From NCBI GenBank assembly GCA_905220665.1, contig CAJNAR010000015.1:124001-188000 (forward strand): DNA of 64,000 nt, given 5' to 3'. The position numbers and the translations under genes were made by a program. Positions 1 to 10,343 of this stretch are shown here, piece by piece (the first letter of the stretch is position 1; the number at the start of each line of letters is the position of its first letter). Below the pieces are notes generated by a model, which saw only the letters and a list, made by a program, of their open reading frames with translations, had not been told where the DNA came from and made no database searches. This stretch comes from Albugo candida. Taxonomy: Eukaryota; Oomycota; Peronosporomycetes; Albuginales; Albuginaceae.

Positions 1-87
1 TCGGCGCTTCCCGAGCACGTCGAGCGATATCTAAAGGAATTTGTTCCAAGTCTACATCTTCGCAAACCAGCAAAACAGTGCTTCTGA
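1..87 (+). CDS. possible 3' end of a gene running off the left edge
   Basis: An open frame enters from the window edge and runs 28 codons to a TGA. The peptide, which includes EHVERYLKEFVPSLHL, has a protein-like mix of charged and hydrophobic residues, and no stop interrupts the frame from base 1. This is weak evidence: 28 codons open by chance is common. I do not recognise the family. It could be the last exon of a plus-strand gene whose body lies to the left, or nothing. Confidence 0.2.
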   Translation, partial: SALPEHVERYLKEFVPSLHLRKPAKQCF

Positions 88-1769
88 TCGACTTCGTGTG
101 CAGCATGCAAGTAGAAATGGAAGCCCACACGTCCTGTTCACATTAGTATTCGAGTCATTTCATTGCGGGCACATTGAAATTAATACCGCACCGTCAATGA
201 AAGCTTAAGATCATTCTGGCGATGGCTTTCAAGCAAGCCCATTACAATGCTCTCAATCGCGGCCATAGATTCACAGCCAATCGCATCTTATTGGTGCGAT
301 GTTCAGCCATCATAAAAGAAAGGGGATTACTAAGACGGTTTGTTCAACACTTGCTAACAAGTATGGCATTCGGCCGCGATCACGAGCGCCTTCCAATATA
401 CCAGTTTTGAGCCCATTTTCGTGTCGTTCGTATGGACCAGGACCTAAACCTTAATCTCCTGCATTCCTTCGTGGTCTTGAAAATCACATTTCGTTTCAAA
501 CATTCACTGCTTAACCATCTCAATGAAGATGCATCGGGCTCCCAGCTGACACAAGGTCCACTGGGAATTATGGTAAAATATCAGGGGAGAAATCATCTCA
601 TAGTACTTGGTACAGAGCGGTCTATTCGTATTCAAGTGTAGATCCGCTCGTTAAGCTTCAACTTGAGGCTAACAACCAGAACTGTTGTGGTGATATATCT
701 GGATGCAGGATCATACAAGTATATCTAGCAAGTCGTGTAAGATGGGCATGGTATGAGCGAATCTTCCTGTTGACTACCAATTTACAGGATGAATGATGTA
801 GGGCGAAGATACAAGATATACCCCAGTCGTTACATGTTTCATTATGGGTGAATTTGCGAAGTCAAGCTGCTTTCTCTAGCCTTTTGTGCCACCTCTGTGC
901 GACGTACAGAAGAATCCACGAAAACAGGATAATACGGTGTCAGTGCAACAGCAGTGAGCATTACGTGCTCTATCACCAAATGAACATGTTTGGTTGAAGT
1001 GGCAACGCAGCGAAGGAAATGCTGGACAGATGATTATGGCTCGCCTATGGCGTGTCCAATTGATGGAAGACTTACTCGCTTGCAATAGTTCATTGAGACC
1101 CTTATAGTTACATCCATCTTGCTACCGCTATTGAAGACTACGATAACCATTACAAGCCGATTTCCGAATCACAAGAATAATCCTTTTCTGCTAAGTTTGA
1201 CACGCTGGTGGCTAGATCACTTTCCACAATTATTTGAGTTATATTCGTCTATACAATCATATCGTCATTCAAGCTGAACACATTCTAAAGTTCCAATTTG
1301 ATGATGTGGGTTTATCAATAATTCTAGCCTCGGTTGATCGGAGTTTTTCTTCCTAAGAAGGCTGACTTATGTAGCAATGCACTAAGTGAATATCCGATTC
1401 AGATATCGTATGAGGTAGAAATATGTCAGCAACCAGCATATTCCCTCGTAAGAGATTCAAGAAGCGTTGTCCAATACAGGCTACTCCCACATCTGACGAG
1501 CGTTCTGCCTCAAACCTTGACATTGTACTCGATGGACGAACATCAGTAGTACGACCACGCACATTTTATGTCGCATCTTCGAGCATATAAGGATTACGTT
1601 TTGAGATCATCAAAATTGTGGGTGGTATTGGTACGCAATTGTCATCGATTCGTACAGACGGGAAATAAATGTCGCGTTGTACGACAAACAGACAATCTTG
1701 ATATTTGATGGAATTAGTTTGCGCTATTTGGAAGTGAATGCATAATTCAACTATTCCTATCTAAAGTTA
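88..1769. other. gene-poor stretch
   Basis: I see no convincing gene. Open frames of 60-70 codons occur on both strands but have no ATG context, splice partners or recognisable motif. Sequence is AT-rich and without obvious tandem repeats. Confidence 0.5.
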
Positions 1770-2404
1770 TTGCAATGGACATTTCGTCGGATATTATGCT
1801 TCAGCGCAACAGCAGCCATGCTATTTTGCATCGTTGAGGGTGAAGGAACGCAACCACCGGCAAAGGAATCGGAAGAAATGGGCTCCGAAGCCGGCAGCAA
1901 CGCTGAATTCAGTGCAATTGCACTTTATGGTGCACCAACCATGTTTCCCCGTCCATGGCCAATTCTTTTGGATCATATCCATACGGTAATGGGTACGGTC
2001 CCAACAATCAGTATCCTGTATCACCTACTATAGCAACTCCATCTATCTATGGGCAATACAATCCATTCAGTCAGCCACCAGTACCACTAAATGGGTATGT
2101 GCCATCACCGTTCGGCGGTGCCTTCAACCCTTACTCCGGCTATCCTAATCAAGGACTCGGATTTGAATTCGATTTTGGATACACACCTGTCAGCGTTCAA
2201 GGAGATGCTACATATTGCGTTCAAGGCCCTGTATGCTCCAGCTCAGGCATCATGCCAGCTGGATACAAATACGCGGTCCCATGGAGCCGAGCGGTGGACG
2301 ATTCTAGTTTAGACAAGCCAAGCTATCTTGGAGGATACGAGTGCGTTCTCCCGGCACATTCGCGGTGCGCTCAGCCTGGGTATGCTTGGGGCTGCACGCT
2401 GTGA
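1770..2404 (+). pseudogene. decayed secreted cysteine-rich protein gene (relative of the pair at 14.6-17.2 kb)
   Basis: The C-terminal frame (1955-2404, TGA at 2402-2404) carries a Gly/Pro/Tyr/Asn-rich segment and then a cysteine-rich domain containing SVQGDATYCVQGPVC and AWGC, clearly related to the two genes at 14621-15499 and 16349-17176. The N-terminal signal-peptide-like segment, with RRILCFSATAAMLFCIV, lies in a different frame (1770-1970). The only suitable ATG, at 1775, is in the C-terminal frame but hits a stop after 20 codons. Two compensating frameshifts, one just after the ATG and one near 1955-1970, would therefore be needed to make one protein. Three of the eight cysteines of the intact relatives are replaced, so the domain itself has drifted. 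An unseen intron could explain one frame change but not both easily. I call it a pseudogene; sequencing error is the main alternative. Confidence 0.65.
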
Positions 2405-5293
2405 TTATGAAGCTGATACAACCAGTCCTTTGGAGGATGGCTATGAGATGTTTTTGCAACGCTGGCTTGTCAATATCCTCGACACATTTATACAGATTTC
2501 AATATTTAGCCTTAGCTCTTCTTCTGCTCAATCTTGTTTATGTATGCAGGATGCACCTCACACGCGCTTCCGCTGTATTCGGCTGTGAGTGTCAGCAAGT
2601 AGCCTTTGCTCATTCTTTCAATCGCTTATTTGTCTGTATTTGATATTTGTGAAGGACTTGCTTTTGTTAATAATACAATAAGTTACTCAAAACATCATCT
2701 CGTCTTGCTTCTGCGATGGAGGATTGTGATAAATTTCACAATCCTCGAAAGCCCTTCTTTATTACACTACAGTGATCAATTTCGACTTTTCGTGATTAGC
2801 CGATAACTCTGACCACTTCAAATTGTACTATCGTCTGAGTCTTTACCTTCTAAAATACATTTCTGTATGTACTATTCCGAGTTCCTTCATTATAAGGTCT
2901 GTCAACTGATGTGACTTCATCGATAATGTATATTGGATGTAGTGGCAGCAATACTTGCTGAGAAAGCTGACACACACGGAATCATATATACAAAGCTTCA
3001 GCTCAGTGCTCAATTCAAATATTGTGCGATGTGGATATGCGTAGAGTCCGACCTATACCTCGCTGAGAGAGTAAAGAGACGCTATCGAATCCCAGTTGCC
3101 CCGTGATGAATAACCACAATTACGTGATTACATTGATTTTGAATTGTGTCGTGACGAACAATTACAAGTCTGGTCATTTATGCTGGTATTAGACACTAGA
3201 TCCGATTTAGCGGCGTAACTATCGATCCGTTTGGTCCTTGTCTTGCTTCGTACGAGCCCAAAAAACCCATCCAAATTTAATCCAAGTTTCCAGTACCAGA
3301 CACAACATATTACAGTTGTACTTTTTGTCTCACAATATCGAGCAGATAAAGATCAACGTGTCTGTATCTTCAAAAGGTGGGTGGTATTTGTACATAAGAT
3401 CATCTATCAGCAATGATAGGAGGGAATGTCGCGTTTGGTGATGCAAACAAACTTGCAATGCTTTTCAATTTTGCGGTGTGTTGTCTGTGCGTGTTCCACG
3501 TGTACTCTAGAACGATCATTAATCAGCGTTCCTCTCGTTCGCAGGTTGTCTTATGGAAGGCTTGTTTGTGGTCTAGCCCGCGGAATGTGGACTACCTATG
3601 GTGGACGATTTGAGGAGTTGACGACTAGTAGCCGTCTTTGTTGAAACGGATCGCATCTAATGCGATTAATGGTTGAAGGCTCAACTCTCCTGTTCGTGTG
3701 GGGAGTAGAGGTGAGCCTTGACACGATTTGTCCAGATACTGGTACTCTATGCTAGGTGTGATTTCTAAGAAAGATTTTCCGGTCGGCTTCTGTGGGAATA
3801 GGATGCAGGTCTTCTACCGTGGATGATGGTTGTCGACCTTGCTGCACTTATCGCCCAGACAAGACTTTAAGGAAGACAAAATTCGAGAACATGTTAACAG
3901 AATGTGGTGGGTTCTCGACGCATCATACCCACATGGTCTGCTGATAACCCAATTAAAAAATTGTTTTCGAACGCTCACGTTATACAGCGAGGGAAGCATT
4001 TGTTAGCTGTTGATGAAGAAACATCCAGAAGCGATATAGTAGCCCCGATGGCGCATGCCAAGCCTTGTCGTGGAGCACGCATGTGTTCAAGGAAGAAAAC
4101 GAAGCAGGTCGCTCGTTTTAAACAGGAATAATGGATCATTTCTAGTTGCAGGGTTATCATTCCGAACTTTTTTAAACAGGGTTTTGCTCTGACCAGATCT
4201 ACCAAAATCTCGTTTGAACATTTGTGTACGCTGCCATGTACCAATGGTATCGTTGCGAATCTGACGCATTGCATTGTACGTGTATTGCCAGAAACGTTAC
4301 TTCTATTGTCCGTACAATCTGAGTATGAGTATGATTGCAAGCTTTGTCAAATCACTATCATTTATATAACCCGCAAATAAGATTGGTCAAGGTCTTCTTC
4401 AACACGCATTTGTGTCGTATAAAAGAGTTTAGCCTGCAGATAGTCATCTTGAAACATGCTTGATATTCTTCGACCAAACCTTATCGCACAAGTTGGCAGC
4501 GAGTCCCTCGCTCTTTCACAAATTAATCTTTTATTCTCATGCTGCGCTTGTATTCCGGTCGATAGATGCATTAACTTGCGTGCATGCATCTTTTGCATCC
4601 TTACTGTGTCGAATTCTCCCATCTGCAGGTCTGCGATACAATACGGAATGGACTCGACCGACGATTGTGTGCCGAGCGCTACATCGCCCTCGTGATCAAG
4701 CTACTTTATCCAGGAGCAACAGGTACTGGCTGGGATGCTTCATTTTCATGCATGATTGTCTACGTCTGAAAGCTACTTCTCGTAAGCGTTTCACTTTGAT
4801 CCTCATTCAATTCTCAGTCTATAAAGTACTGATCAGATCTGTCAAGCAGAAGCTAGTTGGAGTAAAACCTACATTATGCCATCGAGACTCCTTGTTACCA
4901 CTCAATTTCGTGTTGAATAGGCCGGTACAAATAACAGATAACTCTACTCGTAATGACTTGACAATTTCAGATACTTTCTGAATCACCGAATTGATCGCCC
5001 ATCGTGTAAACGAATAAAATAAATACTTTAGTGAATACGGATACTGATTCATACTGCGGAATGAAAATGCGTCAGCTCTTGTTACCTACTTTCTACTGGA
5101 TGATCGCAGTTTTGTCTTCCCAGTCCTATCAGGGAGTTCAAGTGGTTCAATTCTTCTCTATATTACCAATTCACGCAGTTACAGTAATCGATAGCTTGTT
5201 ATAAGCCTGACACATAATTAAACGAGCTCGGTACCGCTGCTGCTGTATTACATGATTAATCATCTCGCGAATGGCTCGTAGCCAATAAATTGA
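2405..5293. other. gene-poor stretch with one exon-like segment
   Basis: No gene can be assembled here. The one segment that looks like an internal exon is 4629-4722, which follows a CTGCAG acceptor and precedes a GTACTG donor and reads VCDTIRNGLDRRLCAERY and onwards with no stop. Nothing recognisable continues on either side of it. The rest holds only short overlapping open frames. Confidence 0.4.
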
Positions 5294-5560
5294 GCATTTC
5301 AAGGTCCAAATACTGATCTAGCCCATGAGGTCGAGAAGGCATTCTGTGTGTCTGTTGAGCAACACGATACCGATCAGCGCTCCGTGGGCTTCCTTAAAGT
5401 GCGGATACCTAAGGATTGTGATACCGTACGTAACACATGGGAATCTATTTTGGAATTAGGAAGCCATCAGAAGTCGATGAAGACTGGTCTCTTAGCATGG
5501 GGGATGAAGGAAAATGACCTGGTGCGGCTCGTCTATCCGAGAGTAACAGGCTCATTCTGA
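5294..5560 (+). other. protein-like open frame without an ATG start, unassigned
   Basis: From a TGA just before 5294 to the TGA at 5558-5560 the frame stays open for 88 codons and reads like real protein: DLAHEVEKAFCVSVEQHD, SVGFLKVRIPKD, then KENDLVRLVYPR. There is no in-frame ATG near its beginning. It would need an upstream exon (an AAG/GT acceptor-like site lies at about 5301-5303) or is a gene remnant. The first 125 bp recur at 8434-8558, where the frame is also open for most of its length. It ends 19 bp before the ATG of the acidic orphan gene at 5580. I do not recognise the family. Confidence 0.35.
5314..5438 (+). repeat. dispersed 125-bp repeat, copy 1
   Basis: Begins TGATCTAGCCCATGAGGTCG and matches 8434-8558 on the same strand, 3.1 kb away, with about a dozen substitutions. 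It lies within the unassigned protein-like frame at 5294-5560. After about 5438 the two copies diverge: copy 2 lacks roughly 15 bp and then loses similarity. Confidence 0.85.
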
Positions 5561-5579
5561 AAGTAAAACAAAAGAAACA

Positions 5580-6056
5580 ATGTTTGAAGATCTAGCAAAA
5601 CTAGCACAAGCAACTATTTATGCTGTCGAGCGTCTGCTCCACTCGGTCACAAAGACCATCAAATCATGGTTCGGATCGACGCATGTGAACGTGGACGGGT
5701 CCGCTAGAAAGATTGTTTTCGTTGAACCGATGTCATCCAAGAAACCTATTTACTCGACGAAGATCACGACCCTCGCCGATCAAGGTTTGGCCGAACAAGG
5801 TTTCGAGCAACTGAGAGCGCATCTTGTCGCACAACTGGATGTGGCGATTGACGAAGGTATGAAACAAGTCGAAGCGTTTCGCGAAATTGAAGAAGGCCTC
5901 GCGATGGAAGAGGAAGACGCCGAAATGAGCTCGGTGGTGGAGTATGAGAATGAAGATGATGTGGCTGATAGCTTGGAGTCTGAAGATCTCCTGCAAGAGA
6001 TAGAGACGCTACTCTTTGAAACTCGAGCTATGCTATGTACATACGCTGCTGATTAG
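5580..6056 (+). CDS. acidic orphan protein of 158 residues
   Basis: A single-exon frame with an ATG in A-rich context (AAAGAAACAATG) ends in TAG. GC content is visibly higher than in the flanks, which supports coding. The protein starts with an amphipathic stretch (LAKLAQATIYAVERLL), has a short basic/hydrophobic centre (ARKIVFVEPMSSKKPIYSTK), then a long helical region rich in Glu and Asp with heptad-like hydrophobics, including LAMEEEDAEMSSVVEYENED. No signal peptide or membrane segment is evident. It may form a coiled coil or bind a basic partner, but that is inference. I do not recognise a family. The unassigned frame at 5294-5560 ends just upstream; they could be parts of one locus. Confidence 0.55.
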   Translation: MFEDLAKLAQATIYAVERLLHSVTKTIKSWFGSTHVNVDGSARKIVFVEPMSSKKPIYSTKITTLADQGLAEQGFEQLRAHLVAQLDVAIDEGMKQVEAFREIEEGLAMEEEDAEMSSVVEYENEDDVADSLESEDLLQEIETLLFETRAMLCTYAAD

Positions 6057-8433
6057 CGATTGATCAATAATGTAATATAATGAAATTAGTCGATTTTTAT
6101 TTCACTACACTTCATTTTTCTCTATATTAAAGCTGGTCAGTATCATGCATCAGTAGAGAATCAAAGCATCATAGTAGAACAAGCAGAAGGATGATCAGAC
6201 CCGCTGATACGTGCACATGTATCCCTTTGACCCTTCTTCTTGCTTTTGATCCTAACGTGGTGTTTTGTGCCATCAAATAGGTTTCACGGAGACGTAGATA
6301 TTGATGTTCGTATTTCATAGATCTAAGGACCGGTTTCGCTACATATTGCATCAGCGAAAGACCTCGGACCGCAAGTGCTCAGAAAAAGTATAAATAGAAT
6401 AGGCGAGATGATCCTCATCGCTATACCAGCGTATATCATGTGTACATTGTCAAGATAGTTACGCATCCTATATGACGCCTCTCATTTACATCAGGAGTTA
6501 CTTGATTAAGAGTACTCTCAATGGCACACATGATTGAGGCTAGGAAAAAGTAAGCTGAATCCATATCGTTGGTACTTATTGAAAAGTGCAGTTCAGTTGT
6601 GGCATTTGTGGCAGCTGCGTTGGCGTTGGAGTTGGAGTTGAGCATGGACATGGACATACACATGGACTTGGATGCGGAATTAAATTTGGAACTCGTTCAG
6701 ACTTTATCGAAGACTTGCGAGGTGGTATCAGCAGATGGAAGTACTCCATATACCCGTCTGGGCGGCCAGCAAACAAGCCAGCTTCAAGTATCCAGCAATG
6801 ACTCTTTTGCAAGCCAGCTCAAGATATGCAGCATGACTGTGCGACCGTATAATTGCGACAGGGATTCGAATATGGGGTAATAACAGCAGGATGATGTAAG
6901 AATCTCTCCGAGTCTCACGACACGTATGCATTCGGCGGGAGATTCCTTCTTGCTCGCCATATGAACCAAGATGGTCACGATTGAAGGACAACGATAGACA
7001 GGATGCTGCCTATATGACAGGCTTATCTATAATAGAATATCAATGCATAGTATTCAGTTTATACTTTTTTACATTTATAAACATCTTGATCGCAACAGGA
7101 CATTGACACTATTTTGTGCGCATTCAAATCATATTCCCACACCACATTGCTTTGGTCTTTCAATCGCGTATACTAGAAGGATTGAAGCCATTCCTTGCAA
7201 TCCGTGCAAGATGAAGTCTTGTGAGGGACAACACATAAGGTTAGAAATGCTGCATATCATAACGTCCATTTAATTGGTAGGGCAATTACAGAAGACATTA
7301 CTGAAGACGACATAAGTAGAATCTAGCTAGAGCGTAAGGTATCTAGTGTTGTACAGAGGACACGCCAGCAATGTCTCTACAACTCGGACTCGTATTTCCT
7401 TTCTTGATTTGAAACACCAGATTGGATCGATTCCGCACAGAATTCTGTATGATCTTCATGCAGCTGTGCATTGTATCTTTGAATATCAGTGCAAGTTTGT
7501 ATGAGACCACATGAATGGTGTATCTTGAGTCTACGTCAGTGAGTGGTCAATCGGTATTCGGACTGGAGAACTTACTTAACAATCAACTTCCTCAAGACCA
7601 TAACTAGATAGAATGAAAAGTGCTTGTACCACCCAACCATTACAATTTGCTCTTAGCACAATTAGCTGTGCCACACATCCACTTTCCCCACACCCGAGTG
7701 CATACAAGCTTCTCTTGTACAACTATCTTCCATACTACATTTCCGCTACTTCATGTACATAGAATCCATCGCATTCGAACTCATTCGAATAACATAATTG
7801 GATTGCAATGTTCAAATTCGAAGAATGGGATATGCACCGCACTTTTTGTCAATGATTAACACTTGCACTTCCTTGTGGATGTTGCTGTCATGATGTCAAA
7901 GATAAGGAATATCTACACGTATCTTGGTGTTGAACGATATAATCCCATATGACACGATACATTTTGTCACCTTCGGCAAATGAACGTGAGGTCGTTGATT
8001 CAACGTTGAGGCACTCGATATTCGTCTTTTTCCGACATGATACCAGAATATAGGACCATCCATAATCATGATCGTCGGTGTAATACTTGAGCACAAGAAG
8101 GAAGCTTCTTTTATACAGCTCATCCGATAACATTCTTCTGATACCCTTTGTATGTCACCACCTCATTTCTTGCCCAATGCACCATGCTATTTGAGTAGTT
8201 TGGATTGTATAGTTGAATTTGGCGTGAAAGTCCAGACCATAGTCAAATGGCGTAATCCATTATGCTTTTCATGAATAACTCCTCGCCTAGCGGAAGCAAT
8301 TATACTCAAACACTTTGTCATACTGAGTAGAGATAATGTCCCCAGCGACAGGTATCTCTCCAAAAAAAGCTGACATTCCTAATGAATAGTCGATAATTGC
8401 ACATCTCCTTCTTGAAAGATGCTTTATGTCTCT
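6057..8433. other. gene-poor stretch with a short low-complexity run
   Basis: No gene recognised. Around 6600-6680 there is a purine-rich, hexamer-like run built from TTGGAG/TTGGCG and ATGGAC units, which gives spurious Met/Asp/Leu-rich frames on one strand and Ser/Asn/Met-rich frames on the other. The remainder shows only short open frames in every phase. Confidence 0.5.
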
Positions 8434-8558
8434 TGATCTAGCCCATGAGGTCGAGAAGGTATTCTGTATGTCTGTTGAGCAACACGATACCGATCAGCGC
8501 TCCGTTGGCTTCCTTAAAGTGCGGATATCTAAGGATAGTCGTACCGTACGTAACGCAT
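8434..8558 (+). repeat. dispersed 125-bp repeat, copy 2
   Basis: Same-strand near-copy of 5314-5438. The protein frame of copy 1 stays open through the repeat, despite several substitutions, and ends shortly after at a stop near the 3' end of the methyltransferase-acetyltransferase gene. Which copy is the source is not visible. Confidence 0.85.
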
Positions 8559-8580
8559 TTGGGAAGCCATGCATTCATAT

Positions 8581-10343
8581 TTAAATCAAATTTTTACTAA
8601 AGTGAAGTAAATTGAATTTTGCAAATGATTCGGTTTGTGCCACACGATATCCCTTGCTCTTATAAAATTTGTCGGCTGCTACCATCGCATCAGTCGTTTT
8701 CAAGGATATAACCTTGTATCCACGCTCCTCAGCAAACGATTCTCCAATCTCGACTAGCCGGGACGCAATCCCGCGCCTTTGATAAGCTCGGTCGACCCTC
8801 AGTCCTACGAGATTTGCCTCTTCTCTTTTCTCGTTGTCGTCTGGTTTAAGGCCCAGCGATCCAATGACTTTATCTTCCGTAACTGCCACCCAAAAATGAG
8901 CTCGTGATTTGAGATGCACAAATGTATTCTCAATGTCCGCCATCTCATTTTGCAGTTGTTTTGCAAGGAATACTTTAACAGCTTTACCTTTGGGCGCATC
9001 ATCATCGAAAATAGCGCTTTTGTATAATTCTCTCGCTGTTTCTAGTTCTCTTTTCGAACACTCTATTGTTCGAATCATTATGGCTGGAAACGTGAACAAA
9101 TCCGCTCGAACTCCAACTTGCTGTTGTAAGCCGCAAAACATGTCTATCATATTCGCTCCTGCCGAATTTCTACCATCTTCAAAAGGCGCATTGCTGACGA
9201 TAGTGATTGCGTAGTGGGCATTCGTAATTGCCAAATCTGCGTATTCGTCAAAAGGTTCCAGCGATAGGAGGAGGTCACGCTCGGAGCATCCTTTCCAGAT
9301 ACTATTCATGTCAAACATTCGAAATTGCTTCCAGCCAGCACTCAGAAGAAATCGAGACGCTTGATGCTGTGATGGAATTCCTGTTTGCACCATTGACCTC
9401 AATTCACACCCTTTGGTTTTGAAGTACTTTTGCAATGTGTCGCTGAACGAATCGTTAAGTGAAATTGGGTCATATGCAATCAATGCTGCGTTTCCTGTAA
9501 ACCAGTCTGATAGCCAAGCTAGCAGCTCTGTGCCTCGTTCAAAAGGCAGATAGGACTAAGAGATCAGAATACACTTCTTAAAAACGGCTTCAATGCAAAA
9601 ATGACTTACGAGTACGCATTCCATCACAATCAGAGTGGGTCGTGCAGGTGAAAGTCCCAGCTGAGAAAATGCATTCTCGATTTGTGCGAGATCCCCCAGA
9701 TCGGCTTCGAGCAATGTATATGAGCAATGTAGTCGCTTCATGTGGCACTGAAACGAAACCGAGCTGGTAGATTCAACGATTTCGCCTTCGTTTTTGAATA
9801 AGACCTCGAAATTTTTCGCGGTCGCAACTATATTCTTTTTTTTGGAAATGATCACCGAGGAGTCCACCTCAACAAAATGCATACTAAGTTCCGAATGTCG
9901 ATGTAATAATCGGAAAAATAACGTGTCAAAACCAGCGCCAAGTGAGATTATTTGTACTTGTTCGGAAGACGCTAAAGAACACATTTACGCTTTCTTCCAC
10001 AAAGCACGACAGCATTCGTACCTTTCGTTAAGAATGCCTCTACTGCATTTTCTATCGCAATATAGCGCAAGTAGTATCCGACATGAATCTATCACTCTCT
10101 CGTCAATGGAACTCAATCAGAATATGTACGGGTTTCTGACGAGGGGAATTCGACGTGCTGAACCAGTGACAAAATATTGCAAGAAATCGTCTTTATAGTA
10201 GCCAAGCTGTACAGCGGATCTACGTTGGAACAATGTGCACCTTAGACGTCAAGTAAGAGCATTATACGGTAAAATTACAGCTTACATCGCGCAGCATCGA
10301 GTGCTGTCTCTGCGACATTAGGAGCACTGGACTGCGGTCGCAT
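8581..10343 (-). CDS. leucine carboxyl methyltransferase (LCMT1-like) fused to a GNAT acetyltransferase
   Basis: LCMT1 is known to methylate the C-terminal leucine of the PP2A catalytic subunit with S-adenosylmethionine. The exons read in order: a start at 10343 (MRPQSSAPNVAETALD); a segment with GYYKDDFLQYFV and SARRIPL; a segment with GYYLRYIAIENAVEAFL; exon 9971-9610 with the SAM-binding motif SLGAGFDTLFFRLL, the acidic EVDSSV and MECVL; and last exon 9555-8581. The last exon finishes the methyltransferase (SYLPFERGTELLAWLSDW, then LIAYDPISLNDSF). It then adds a GNAT fold with VAVTEDKVIGSLGL and the acetyl-CoA loop AYQRRGIASRLV. Short introns separate exons (for example GTAAGT...CTTAG, 9609-9556). 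The junction between the first two exons does not close cleanly in frame, so the N-terminus is uncertain. The 125-bp repeat lies just past the stop. A broken relative sits at 47.3-47.95 kb. Confidence 0.8.

Noticed and set aside
3975..4340. 121-codon minus-strand frame with several cysteines
   Set aside because: No signal peptide, no repeated cysteine spacing and competing frames on the other strand.
4460..4981. 173-codon plus-strand frame
   Set aside because: No ATG start, no motif, Ser/Arg/Leu-rich composition typical of chance frames, and overlaps other open frames of equal quality.
6436..6880. Met/Asp/Leu-rich and Ser/Asn-rich frames on both strands
   Set aside because: Both come from a short hexamer-like low-complexity run near 6600-6680.
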